Assembly (NCBI GenBank): GCA_001642005.1
Contig: LWCA01000592.1
Coordinates: forward strand, 1-22,614
DNA: 22,614 bases
Direction of reading: 5' to 3'
Origin: Intoshia linei
Taxonomy: Eukaryota > Orthonectida > Rhopaluridae
Part shown: positions 1-10,400 of the stretch, piece after piece
Layout of the letters: each line of letters opens with the position of its first letter
Numbering within the stretch: the first letter of the stretch is position 1
Program-made: the position numbers and the translations under genes
Notes under the pieces: model-generated
Told to the model about the DNA's origin: nothing
The model's input: the letters and a program-made list of their open reading frames with translations, nothing else
Database searches by the model: none

Positions 1-157
1 ATTTTATTATAATTATAATATTTATATATTTTTATAATATATAATACTTTATTCATAATCAAATTAGTTATGATCAAGTTTATTTATAATCAAAATTATT
101 TATAATCTCGACATTACTGTACATATAAGTTATATGATATAACTGTAGCTAATTAAA

Positions 158-480
158 CTGTAAATTTTTAAAATTCTAGTAGTATTTTCATTTTTTAAAA
201 AAAGGGAAATCTGAGGTTTGATCGTGAAAATGCACTTTTTTGAGTTTGCGATTAATCATAAGTTTTTTAAATTTTTATCAGATTGTGTGTTTTTTATAAT
301 TCTGGGAATCGTTTGTATTTAAAAAAAAGGATAAGTGGAGTTTTTGATCTTGAAGGATTCAATTTTCTAAAATGAAATTTGCGATAAAACATTATTCTCG
401 ATAAAAGATAATAGAAAGATGGAATTTTTAAAATTCGACCCCTCTTACTTTTTTAAATAAACTGGAATAGACAAATAATT
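158..480 (-). mobile_element. Diverged Helitron 5'-region fragment
   Basis: This stretch follows the same order of blocks as the 5' half of the Helitron copies at 10101-11143 and 12778-13616: an 'aaattctag' block, a run of A, a 'tttgatc.tgaa' block, and near the far end 'aaataaactggaa' where the other copies have 'aaataaagtggaa'. It is much diverged and may be a separate subfamily. Its closest partner in the window is the inverted stretch at 18510-18640, which shares the 'gcgataaaaca' and 'cccc..ttact' blocks. It would lie in the intron upstream of the dynein exon. Confidence 0.45.
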
Positions 481-809
481 AAACAGACATTCCTTTTTTT
501 AAATTTTAAAAAAAATTTACCGAAACTTTAATTTTTATCGACTGCCAACCCTACAGTCACCCCATTATAATAATTTATATTATTTTACAATTAGAGTATT
601 ATAAATTTGATGGAAAATAATTTATGACCGAGCCAATTTTCTAATCATATAACAAAAGGTTTAAATTTCAAATTGAAAATGGGACTAAAAATCAGTAAAT
701 ATTCTTGATTCACTGAAACATCAACAAAGAGATATAAAATTTTAATTTTTCGCAGGGATGATAGATAATAATATAGTTACAGGATATTTAAAATAAAATA
801 TTATTTTAG

Positions 810-1487
810 TTAATCACACGTAGCAATTATGATCAATTGGATGATTGGTTTGACAATATTAAAAATATGCACGAATTTACTTTATATTGGTGCAAAAAAT
901 ATACAAATATTGTTGAAAAACTAATTAGAGGTGAAATTGTGGATACGCTAAATTATTCTCACTTTTTACCATCAAATATATGGTTTCCATCTATATTGCA
1001 CCCAAGGAAATTCCTATTTACTATAATTCAACAGTATGCCCGAGAAGAAAATTATTCCATAGTTGATATAAATATTGATTTTCAGATACTGGAAAAGACA
1101 ACTAAAATAGATGAATCTATTCATCACATCTTCATAAACAAAGAAAAAAATTTAGGATTTCTTTCACATAGTTATTTTATATTTGGTTTAAAATTGTTGA
1201 ATGCATCCTGGAATATTGAAAATGATAGGTTGTGCAAGACAACTCATTCCCAATTCCAATATTTCCCTGATATTATGATTAAGCCACATTTTGTACAAAG
1301 GGAAACAATTATTAAGGATAATATATCAATTTACAATTGCCCTTTATTCAAATCTATGCCTAAATATATTAAAATTAAGAAAAATGAAATATATAATGAC
1401 TATATTTGTACGATACCTCTACCTTATTCTACTGATAATAACAATACAAATTATTGGAGTATGATGGATGTCAAATTGTTAACTTAA
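810..1487 (+). CDS. Dynein heavy chain, C-terminal exon (partial gene, axonemal type)
   Basis: This is an open frame of 225 codons that begins right after a splice acceptor (TATTATTTTAG, 799-809, whose TAG is an in-frame stop) and ends in TAA at 1485-1487. No ATG start is implied, because it is the last exon of a longer gene whose upstream exons lie outside or are unrecognised. The family signs are those of the dynein heavy chain C-terminal domain: a 'YxxLxxW...' segment, then 'IWFPSILHPRKFLFTIIQQ' followed by AR (family pattern FW.SGFFFPQ.FL....Q..AR), 'FGLKLLNASW' (family GL.LEGARWD) and 'YNCPLFKS' (family Y.CP+YKT), ending with 'NYWSMMDVKLLT' (family HWI.RGVALL). Dynein heavy chains are ATP-driven microtubule motors, and this domain caps the motor ring. 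Conserved glycine and acidic positions are altered, so the gene is fast-evolving or the exon is a recent relic. An AATAAA poly(A) signal lies at 1623-1628. Confidence 0.72.
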   Translation, partial: LITRSNYDQLDDWFDNIKNMHEFTLYWCKKYTNIVEKLIRGEIVDTLNYSHFLPSNIWFPSILHPRKFLFTIIQQYAREENYSIVDINIDFQILEKTTKIDESIHHIFINKEKNLGFLSHSYFIFGLKLLNASWNIENDRLCKTTHSQFQYFPDIMIKPHFVQRETIIKDNISIYNCPLFKSMPKYIKIKKNEIYNDYICTIPLPYSTDNNNTNYWSMMDVKLLT

Positions 1488-1719
1488 TAGTAAATATTAT
1501 ATTTCAATCTGTTATTAGTGGCTCGATTGTTTAGTACTGTGTAAGTAATCTTTTATAGCAACGAGGCGACTTTGTGAATTGAAAATTCTTGTGGACTTCT
1601 GATAAAACACCCAACCAACACGAATAAAAAATGTTATTACCCACTATTAAGTGTGATGAGTAGAGTAGACAGAAACGAGCAGTTTTTAAATAATGAAACG
1701 AGTAGTTAAATATATAAAA
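1488..1719 (+). other. 3' flank of dynein exon with poly(A) signal
   Basis: The stretch is non-coding. AATAAA at 1623-1628, about 135 nt after the stop, is a plausible polyadenylation signal. Nothing else is recognised before the Helitron fragment starts at 1720. Confidence 0.4.
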
Positions 1720-2085
1720 CTACATTGACTGTTATGTACTACGTACAAACAGCACCTAGCTCTGCCGAGGACACATTGTTATTATACCAAAAAAAACAAA
1801 TTCACGTTGAAAATCTAACTTAAAAATCCTACTATTAACTATTATCAATCCCATAAACAAGTGGTTCCCAAACTTGTTTCAGGTGGAACCATCATATGAC
1901 ATTACTATTGAAAATCTAACTTAAAAATCCTACTATTCACTATTATCAATTCTTTAAAGGAGTCAAATTTGTTTCAGGTGGAACCATCATATCACATTAC
2001 TTTTTACTTTAAACTCAATTATTCCATCTTAATTTTTTGTTTGTTAATATTTGCGTAAAGAATTTTAAAAACTCGAATTTGGTAT
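1720..2085 (-). mobile_element. Helitron 3'-end fragment (copy A)
   Basis: This is the 3' terminal part of the non-autonomous Helitron family, lying on the minus strand with its 3' end at 1720 and an A at 1719. The family hairpin (a stem built on CTGTTTGTAC..GTACATAACAG) is at 1729-1752, and 8-9 nt separate it from the terminus, which reads GTAG here rather than CTAG. It matches 11568-11830, 18990-19259 (inverted) and 20371-20540. It carries an internal tandem duplication of about 100 bp (1807-1907 and 1908-2005). It lies just upstream of the riboflavin kinase-like first exon. Confidence 0.8.
1807..2005. repeat. Tandem duplication (~101 bp) inside Helitron copy A
   Basis: The block starting 'ttgaaaatctaacttaaaaa' at 1807 is repeated from 1908. 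Both copies end with 'ggaaccatcatat.acatta'. The other Helitron copies in the window carry the block once, so the duplication is specific to this copy. Confidence 0.85.
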
Positions 2086-2142
2086 AACTGCTTCGAATTT
2101 AAACTAAAGTGATATTTATTTTATAATAAATAGAAAAAAACA

Positions 2143-2233
2143 ATGTCAAATTTAATGATTCAACCAATAGCACATATACACGGGAAAGTAATTCATGGCC
2201 TGAAACGTGGAAGAAAATTAGGGTTTCCCACAG
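2143..2233 (+). CDS. Riboflavin kinase-like exon 1
   Basis: ATG at 2143 opens 30 codons plus one base. The motif GKVIHGLKRGRKLGFPT is diagnostic of eukaryotic riboflavin kinase. Donor GT at 2234. The split Ala codon is completed by exon 2 at 2621, giving PTAN. Confidence 0.7.
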
Positions 2234-2620
2234 GTTTAATTGCATGTTATATTTAATTTTTAATGTAATTTCATAATTATCAGATAATTGATATAATGTA
2301 GCATTGCATGTTTACGTTAAATTTTTTATTATCTGCCATCAATTTGTTTTGGTAATCAAAAATAAATCATGATACTAGTCCTACAAATTAATAATCAAGT
2401 TCACATTTACAGATTTATTAAAAATGCACATTAATGATGAACCTACGGATAAAAGAAATTTTGTGTAAACGTAAAATTCAAAATTTTTTAAAATTTTAAT
2501 CATTGAATATTTTTAAATATAAATTTAATAAGTAAGGAAGAGTAAGTAATGAATGACTTAACCTTAGTTTTACTATTATTAGTTTTGATTTTATTTTGAA
2601 CTGATTTACAATCTTTTTAG

Positions 2621-2670
2621 CTAATGTCAACATAAAAGATATTGATCCAACCTTAAAAGAAAAAATAGAA
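2621..2670 (+). CDS. Riboflavin kinase-like exon 2
   Basis: This 50-nt exon is in the right phase to complete PTAN, with acceptor CTTTTTAG and donor GTGATT. It encodes 'ANVNIKDIDPTLKEKIE', the loop that precedes the TG.Y.G strand in riboflavin kinase. Confidence 0.6.
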
Positions 2671-2947
2671 GTGATTGTTGAAATTTTTATTATACTACAA
2701 TTATACTATAAAATATGTTCCATTATTATAATTAACTCACAATATGAATGATGAATCATCATTGATAATATGATGTTAACCATTTAGAAACATTTTGACT
2801 AAAAAATAACCTTTTTATAATATTAAATTATTTATAATTATAAATTTATAAACAAACTTTTAAATTTTAAATAACTTTTTAATATATGCTTTTAATCAGT
2901 AAAAAATACATTACTATGGTAATGATAAAATGTATATTTATCTATTG

Positions 2948-3177
2948 CATAGTTTCTCAACCGGGGTCAAGTAATTTCTCAGAGGGGTCGCAAATTTTTA
3001 TAAAATATTTAATTGTTTAGTTTTATTTTTTGAGAGGTACATTCATTTGAATGAAATTAAGGAAGAATTCTTATTTTGTAATGAACTCATTACATAAACA
3101 ATTATGACTTTTTTATTGAAGGAACATTTTTGTTGTTTATAAGGAGGTCGCAAGGTATAAAAGGTTGAGAATCACTG
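2948..3177. mobile_element. Short hAT-like MITE
   Basis: The right end reads, in inverted orientation, CAGTGATTCTCAACC, and the left end CATAGTTTCTCAACC. This is the widespread hAT terminal motif CAGTGGTTCTCAAC. Both ends continue with a 'GGTCGCAA' block. The 8-bp flanks ATCTATTG (2940-2947) and AACTAGTG (3178-3185) agree at 6 of 8 positions, as expected for an aged target duplication. The element is about 230 bp, non-coding, and lies in intron 2 of the riboflavin kinase-like gene. Confidence 0.65.
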
Positions 3178-3517
3178 AACTAGTGTATATTTACCATTAT
3201 AATAATAACTAATTATATAAAATTTATTTTTTGGTATTATAGAAAACTTCAGGGCCTTATGCAGTTTGGGTACGCATTATTAATTAATTAATTAATCGTA
3301 ACTTAATTTGACAGGGTTTTTATGATTACTCGGAAAATTATTAAAATGGTTGTATTTTTGGAATGTGATTTGACAGCAAACTAAATTTAATATCTTTTAA
3401 AACTAAGCACAGGATACATAGTATTTTATGTAACAGAAACACAAATATCCATTATATTATAATTGTAATAAGATAAATATTGATATTAAATGTATTTTAT
3501 TCACGTTTATATTTTAG

Positions 3518-3595
3518 TTTGGTGTATACTGTGGATTAGCTCAAATAGGATCCATGAATTCAATAATTTACCATGCATCGTTATTTTTTAAATAA
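3518..3595 (+). pseudogene. Riboflavin kinase-like exon 3 with stop
   Basis: After an ATTTTAG acceptor the frame reads F-GVYCGLAQIG and then diverges to a TAA at 3593-3595. Intact homologs have Thr where Phe stands and continue with SIGWNP. The Helitron at 3628 follows 32 nt later. Confidence 0.5.
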
Positions 3596-3627
3596 TACAT
3601 TAGTTGTTACAAAAGATAAAAATGACA

Positions 3628-4425
3628 TCCTTACTTATATAATATGCTTTGCCATATTTGTTTGTCTGTGTGTGTTACCGTTTATTTCAATAACTACCAG
3701 TCTTAGAATTTTATAAAGTCCACATTTCAATTACAGTTTTTTTTCCGGGATGTATAATAAGATAAATTTCAAACTCCCAAACTCATATCTTACGGGTCAA
3801 AAAGCCCAATTGTCTTTTTTTTCAAAATCAAACGAGTTCGAGAATTTAAAAAATATATGCGCTGATACGGATTTTAAAATCATAAATTTAAATTTAAAAA
3901 AAATATATCTTCAGGGCCAAAACCACAAATTACCCTTTTTGTTTAATGAAAACATCCCTATAATTGAAAAAAAATTATAGATGGTACAGTTGTATCTTGT
4001 TAAGACACAAAAAATTTCAATCTGAATAAGTGACGCTTTCACGGTCAAAAAAGTATTTTAGTATTCATATATTTTTATATTCCAAAATATTTTAGTATAA
4101 CAAAAAATGTGAAATAATTAACGCTCTGAAAATTAAAAAAAAAGATTATTCTGATATAGTTATTATAAATACAAAATTTCAACCCAGAAATCAACGCATT
4201 CCGACGAAAAATAATTTTTAATATATTATCAACCAATATTTTCCACATATTTCGATTAAAATAATTGAAAATGTAAATATGGATCCTACAGATTCAAAAA
4301 AAATGTGCATTGAACGTCTACACATTTCCAATAAAGAAATATGGGTAAAAATCTATATAATTCATTCCTTCTGAATTTTTTTCATTGCTAAGCAATTTTT
4401 AATCTCAAATTCTCAAAACCTACTA
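3628..4425 (+). mobile_element. Helitron copy E1 (5' end intact, 3' end lost)
   Basis: The element starts TCCTTACTTATATAATATGC after a host A (3627) and carries the 'TTTGTCTGTGTGTGTTACCG' block typical of animal Helitron 5' ends. It aligns with the inverted copies at 10101-11143 and 12778-13616 down to the 'ATTGCTAAGCAAT' hairpin region near 4390, after which similarity fades. The small open frame at 3750-3980 also exists in altered form in the copy at 10812-11045. It belongs to the element and is not treated as a gene. The element sits directly behind the stop of riboflavin kinase-like exon 3. Confidence 0.75.
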
Positions 4426-6442
4426 AAAATAATAATAATTGTAATAATAATGATATAAAATTAATAAGTAATAAACTACAGTACAAATTTCTAAAATAAT
4501 AAATATCATGCATTTTAAAAAATAGGCGGAGAAAATTTCAATTAAATGTATTAATTTTTGAATATTCGTGATCAGAACACAAAAACACACCTATATGCAA
4601 ATATACTTTTTGTTATTTAAAAAAGTGCACACCCTAATATGTACAAAAATATAATATTTTTAAAAGTGAAATGCCCGTTTTTTGTAACAATATTAAAAAT
4701 AAATGTTATTATTTGTGTTATTGTACATCAGGATGCATTTCTCATGCTCACTTTCTAAAATTAATTGTAAAATTTAACAACCTAATGACATGTATGTAGT
4801 TACTATTCCATGTAGAAATAGGGCCGCTAAATATTTAATTTTATTAATGATAAAGTTAGGATATCATTTGGAAAGAACGTACATTACAACAACAAAATTT
4901 CGTCTTTGGTATTATTTTAAAATAATTTTATATTCATTCTGATATTATGAGGAAATAACCCTTAAACTCCAAAATGCAATTATATGCACACTGAAATTTG
5001 AAACAAGCTTTTAAAATTAACGTTTAAATACAGGTTAACAGCAAAAAATAATACATTTTTATAATTACCAAAATTAGATTAAAAATTTTTTGCCTATTCT
5101 GACCTAGTGTATTATACATATTCAATTTAGGAATGCTACATTCACAATACATTTGATTTTGATTTTTACGATGAGATCTTATCCATAATATTATTGAAAC
5201 ATATTCGTCCCATGGTTGCATTTAGTGGAATTGGTATTTATTTAATACCTAATAAAATAATAAATGTTATTATGCAGTTAAATATATATATATTATTATT
5301 TTTTTAAAATAAAACTAATAATGTCGTAGACCAAGGTCTTGATTTATAAGTTTAATATTAATTACGGGTTACAATATATTTCATAATTGATATTGTAATT
5401 GTGTTCATTCGTCACTAAGAATGTTATATGTTGTATCTTAAGTTTATTGTTATGATTGAATCATTACTAAAACTAAATCAATATATTTAAGAATGATGGA
5501 AACATACTTAATTCAATAATTAAAGCTACCTATAAATTTAATTAGAAATAAAATAGTTACACAACATTCAACATTACAAATAAATTTTTTTCACAAAAAG
5601 TTTTTCACAATCTTACTGTAAACTGGGCGGGTTAGAGGGCCACATGACTCGGACCTACAATCACGAGGGGCCTACTTTTTAAATTAAATTATTAATAGGT
5701 AATGTTTAAAAATGTCTTAAGTATACCAAAATTTTGATAACCGCTGCGATTTCCAACGATTATTTTTAATTTTTATATAATAAACGATCGATTAGGCCAT
5801 GCATAGAGGTCCTTATTTAAAAAAAATTTATAGGGGCCTAATGCTGGCTCTCCACGGCCTTGACCATGAGCACCAATTTTATCATATCGTGGACACAATA
5901 AAACCCGCATCTATGAGGATGAAGGCCCTGGTATTCTCAATAATACAAATTGAATTTAATTTATATTCTTTTTGTGAGTCATTCTCTAGCAAATAAAATA
6001 TAAATAAATATATATGTATTTCAATTTAAGTCAGCTACAGGAAATAATATCCAAGACTCATATTCATAGACTTAAAATGCGCGTATCACAGCGTGCAACA
6101 TCGTTATTTTCACTATTTTACATAGAATTAAATACATTAACGTATATTTACAGTTAACATTTGTTACGGCGTTACGCGCAAAAAAATATGATAACATTTA
6201 AACATCAGTTTTTTGATGATTCTTATACATATTATGTAAATATACATATGTATAATATACAATGTACACTGTACTGCGTGTATTGTGGTTCAGCTTGCTG
6301 GATTATTTAAGAACTAAACTTTCAGGGCAATTCTCGATCGTCAGTAAGAATACGCAGCAATAATGTTTACAATGAAAAATTATATTTATTAAATTTTATA
6401 CAATATTTTAATAATTATTATTATTAAAATTAAATATTTTAG
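4426..6442. other. Non-coding AT-rich stretch with repeat remnants
   Basis: No coding exon could be supported here, although the central exons of the riboflavin kinase-like gene would be expected. A segment at 4525-4650 is repeated at 17115-17240. A patch of higher GC at about 5625-5945 contains two 'GGGGCCTA' blocks and looks like an old unclassified element. Confidence 0.4.
4525..4650 (+). repeat. Dispersed repeat, copy 1 (partner 17115-17240)
   Basis: This is direct similarity over about 120 bp: 'ggcgg', 'aatttcaatt', 'attaattttt', 'tgatcag', 'aaaaacaca', 'tatatgc.aatatactttt' and 'acacccta' blocks occur in the same order in both places. The family is unknown. Confidence 0.6.
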
Positions 6443-6567
6443 ATGCTCTCATATCACAAATTCAAACTGATACAAAGTACACAGATAACTACATTCAGAA
6501 TGAAATTAAAGTTAACATACTAGACAAAAATCATCAGACATATCTTAATAAACTATTTATTCGTTAA
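6443..6567 (+). pseudogene. Probable last exon of the riboflavin kinase-like gene
   Basis: After acceptor TAAATATTTTAG an open frame of about 41 codons starts DALISQIQTD and ends at TAA 6565-6567. The start resembles the C-terminal helix of riboflavin kinase (SL..LI.AI..DI..A). AATAAA at 6689-6694 could serve as its poly(A) signal. The assignment rests on one short motif and on lying downstream of exons 1-2 on the same strand. Confidence 0.4.
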
Positions 6568-6945
6568 AAAAACTTTTTTATCAAAGTGATGATGTATCTA
6601 CGGTTTATATTATTAAACTAAAAGAATATATTTCTAATCGAAATGATCAATAATTCAAACTATTAAGATAACAGCGTTAACATTTTCTAATAAATAAGCT
6701 CCAAATTAGTCAAAATATAAATATGAAACATGACAAGAAGATAATAAAATTGAAATTGGATAATTTTTTATTAACCATGATAAAGGTCATGTATTACAAT
6801 AGAAAACATTAAAAAAGTCTATTTTTAGTAAATTTATTATCAGCGAAAATAATTATTATCGACTTAGCATGTATTGTTAATACATTGTATATATTATATA
6901 ACAATATAATTATATCAGAAAAACAATAAAAACAAGATTTATGAT
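6568..6945. other. Convergent intergenic region with two poly(A) signals
   Basis: This lies between the ends of the + strand riboflavin kinase-like gene and the - strand acid phosphatase-like gene. A + strand AATAAA is at 6689-6694. A - strand AATAAA (plus-strand TTTATT, 6833-6838) lies about 108 nt after the - strand stop. Nothing else is seen. Confidence 0.4.
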
Positions 6946-7487
6946 TTAATTCGTTTCAATTAAAATATATGTCTTTGCATGTATTCTGTAAATAGTAATT
7001 CCAATAATAATCAATGCCACAACAAGTATAAACATAGATATGAACATCATAATAACGTAATCCATGTAACCTATATGGAATAAAAATAAATTATACATTT
7101 CATTTTAAAATTAAAAAAATTAAATCTCAAAAAGATATCACACTTTTTGAAATTTTTTTAATTATGATGGTGTTTATCCCAAAAACCAGTAACATTTAAA
7201 AATTATAGCTTCTTGTTCATTTCATTTAAATTTATTACGGAATTATTTTCGGATATTATTTTGGAACTATTGTTATCCAAATTTATTCATTGTTTAGTGT
7301 ACACATTTTTCACAAAATATTTACATAATTATAGGGAATTGTCGAATAAAAAAATTAATTGCACCAATTATTATTATAATAATATTACTGAATCCCTCAT
7401 CTTTATTGCAATATTTTTCCAAATCGTTATTCATTTTTTTTTTATTTAATTTTTTGAAATCTTTATAGGAACAAGGTTGACTGCATC
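6946..7487 (-). CDS. Acid phosphatase-like exons 11-12 (C-terminal disulfide loop and membrane anchor)
   Basis: Exon 11 (7487-7389) supplies CSQPCSYKDFKKL and NNDLEKYCN, corresponding to family PGCS..CPL..F and the last Cys (W..EC). Its donor is GTAATA. Exon 12 (7070-6946) encodes a hydrophobic run of about 23 residues (VIMMFISMFILVVALIIIGI and on), then Arg-Ile-His-Ala-Lys and a short tail with a TYILIE stretch, like the type I membrane anchor of lysosomal acid phosphatase. The stop TAA is 6948-6946, and a minus-strand AATAAA lies at 6838-6833. Confidence 0.82.
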
Positions 7488-10400
7488 CTAAAAGTACATC
7501 ATTAATATACAGCATATATCTTAAATTTTTTATTATACATATTAAAATTGTATGTATAATAACACAGTCCAACAAAATAACTTTTTTAATGCGAGAGTAA
7601 AATTTAGTGCACTTGGAAGAGATTTTTATTCTAAACAAGATGGTATAATCAGTTTTTCTGTATCATGTTCAGATTTTTTTTAATATAGTTCGATAAGGTG
7701 CCTAAAATGGGCATATTTGAAGGTCAATAGAAATGTTAAATATTATTATAAATTATATAAATTATTATATATGATTAAAAAGAGAAAATCTTTGACACAT
7801 CAGAAAAACTATAATTACTAATTATAGAACAAATTAGAGTACTCTGGTCATTAATAATAATGAATTCCATCATATGTTGCGTAATAAAGATTTTACTAGA
7901 TTTATGACATGTAAATATTTTCATCCAATATAATTTGGTAGCATTACATTATATGACATTTCTCAAAAATAATAATATTTCTGATTAAACAAAATATAAT
8001 ATGACGTTCATGAATATATTATCTATGTATGATGTTACATATAATACATAGTTAGCGTTTCTAATTGTCTTTAAGATGGCTTTAAAAACCCCCTATTTTG
8101 GACATTTTTGCAACTTTAACCTCAATTAAAAACAATCTCGACGTGATTGAAAAATAATATTGGTATTACGTTGACCAGCTCATTGAGACGAAAAAGATGT
8201 ATTCATCATCTTGCATTTTTTTTTGGTGTTGAACTGTGTAATCATTCAGAATTTATAAAATTTCTATAAGTTCAACATCTACAGTATTTTACTTTTTTAC
8301 TCTGTAGTAAGGATAACTATAAAAACGGCACACATTAATTAATTATTATTACGTACTTATACATTATTATAATTATGTCTCACTTAGGACTTACATACAT
8401 ATGTATTGTACGAATCTATTTTTGTTATTTCTGTATTGTGATATTTTTAATGTACCGTTTTCTTTTGTGTCGTTTTTACCGTAAATCCCACTAAGTGATC
8501 ATCTAAAACGGCACGTATAAAAATCGTACCAATCTATCTAATCTTTATACTTCTCAAAAGTCACCACTCTAAAAAAATATGCAGTTATTATATTGAAATT
8601 ATAAATAAATCAAAATTCTGGCTAATCGAATATTATTTTAATATTTGAGGCAATGGTAAAATCAATAAAGATACATCCTATATTGAATATGTTAATATGG
8701 TGAAAGGGTGCACTTATTATATAAAAAATTTTTCACATCCCTAATATACTTATTTATAATGAATTTACCAGGTATGAATAATTCTCTGGGTACATTATTA
8801 TCATAATTTGTATTTCTATAAAAGAATTTTATTTTAACATCATGAAGATTATTTTCATTTGTTTCATCCATAATTTCAACAAGTTCGATCATTAGTGAAG
8901 CTCCATAATTTGGGATATCTTCATATATTCCTAATGCAGACATAATAATAATTAATGTTTCTTCGTTCTAAATATATCATAATTACTTGATGCACATCAA
9001 AATTTGCAATATCGATAAAAAAATAAAAAACATATTTATGGAAACAATTTTTAGTTATTCTTTCACTTACATCAGTAAAACATAAATAATCGAATTAAAA
9101 TTAAATAATAATAATATTTAATTAAGGCGTGCATTTATCGCGTCAGTATTTTTCTTATTGATTTGTCAGTGATGGTGATGGTTTGTCAGTAGAAACATTG
9201 ATTTTTCAGTATTGTAAATGGTTTGTCAGTATTTTAGGTGCCAATTGACAAGGTGTCAGTATAAATAATTGATTGGCAGTATTTAAATTGAAAGGGCAGC
9301 AAAAAAAATTATTTTGTCAGTACTTTACATATACTGTCAGTATTTAAATTGAATGTTCTGTATAAAATGAAACTGACAAAAAATTTTATTTCATACGTGT
9401 CAACTTTGAAAAACGTTAAAACCCTGTTCTCAAATCTAGATAAATTTATTAATTTTGAATTTACTGCAGAAAACAAATGCATTTTCAAATCATTATAATC
9501 TTGTAAAAAGTTGTCGAATATTTGAATAATTTTCTTGATAAAGTTTCCTAATTAAATTACATAATTAAGTTAAAAAGATAATTTAATATAAAATTACCTC
9601 CATAATGCTTTTTAATAAGAGCATTAGTGTAATAGTGTAAATAACTCTCCTGACTTGCCTGATTAATTGCATCCAGCAAGTCTATATTGTTGTACTATCT
9701 TTTTAAATTATAATTTTTTTATTTGTAATCACTCAATAATTGTCGTATTTCAAAACGGAGACACAATTTAACTTTAAACTGAACTTTCAATTGATATCAA
9801 TAACATTTACGAATCACATAAATTATTATAAATAAAACTACGTCATTTAAAACAACTCAAATAATGTTATACTTATTAAAATTAATTTATTTATACACCA
9901 TGATAAATTAAGTTTTTATGCAAATTTATAAAATATAATATCATTCAATTATATTAATTATTTTTACAAATGGTTCGTAATTTTACTATAAAAATTTTTT
10001 ATTTCCTACAAACTAAGTTAAAACGGAAACATTTAAATTAATTTTCTATGTACACTCCAAATTATAAACAAAATTATCATATTCTATGGATTTCTATAGA
10101 GAAAAAATAAAATAATAAAAATCTATTTTGTCATTTTCAATGTGATGATATATATTCAGTACCAATTTAATAAATACTTACAAATACCTATATATCAATA
10201 ATTAACGGAATCTTATCTTTATAAACAATGTTTATTAAACATATTTCAGTCGAATTTTACCAAAATTGCAAAGGATTGTAATAAATATAAAAATGATATT
10301 AACAAAGTTGTAGTACTTTTAGTTTCGTTGTTGTAGTTTTTATTTAAATTTTATTCAAAATGTTTTGAAAATAAGAATTTGAAATTTAAAAATTGCGTAG

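Larger units (their letters stand above)
2143..6567 (+). pseudogene. Riboflavin kinase-like gene, decayed and interrupted
   Basis: Exon 1 (2143-2233) encodes 30 residues ending 'KRGRKLGFPT' and matches the N-terminus of riboflavin kinase (G.V..G..RGS..LG.PTAN, the ATP/Mg-binding motif). Exon 2 (2621-2670, acceptor TTTTTAG, donor GTGATT) completes the motif with 'ANVNIKDIDPTLKEKIE'. Exon 3 (3518-3595, acceptor ATTTTAG) gives 'GVYCGLAQIG', the family's TG(I/V)Y.G.A.V strand, then drifts and stops at TAA 3593-3595. The family's SIGWNP..KN..K..E.HI core was not found. A Helitron begins at 3628, directly after exon 3. A probable last exon (6443-6567, acceptor AAATATTTTAG) starts with 'DALISQIQTD' and resembles the C-terminal helix SL..LI..I..DI. 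The enzyme would phosphorylate riboflavin to FMN. With the core missing it is most likely a pseudogene. The first two exons are clear and the last is tentative. Confidence 0.6.

Noticed and set aside
3243-3269. Alternative riboflavin kinase exon reading TSGPYAVW
   Set aside because: It has an acceptor-like TATAG and a GTACGC donor, but exon 3 at 3518 matches the TG.Y.G strand better, and including both would add residues absent from the family.
5024-5221. Minus-strand open frame of 65 codons
   Set aside because: No recognisable motif, low-complexity composition at one end and no supporting splice sites or neighbours.
5799-5996. Plus-strand open frame of 65 codons in a GC-richer patch
   Set aside because: The patch carries repeated GGGGCCTA words and looks like an old element. 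The protein resembles nothing I know and ends at once.
6188-6245. Possible riboflavin kinase core exon with 'KHQFFDDSY'
   Set aside because: The likeness to H.F..DFYG is short, and no acceptor in the right frame precedes it.
7213-7449. Plus-strand open frame of 78 codons
   Set aside because: It is the antisense shadow of intron 11 and exon 11 of the acid phosphatase-like gene.
8692-8768. Extension of acid phosphatase-like exon 10 to the stop at 8692
   Set aside because: It would lose the IPGC motif and the membrane anchor. The GTAAAT donor at 8768-8763 joins in phase to exon 11 and restores IPGCSxxC.
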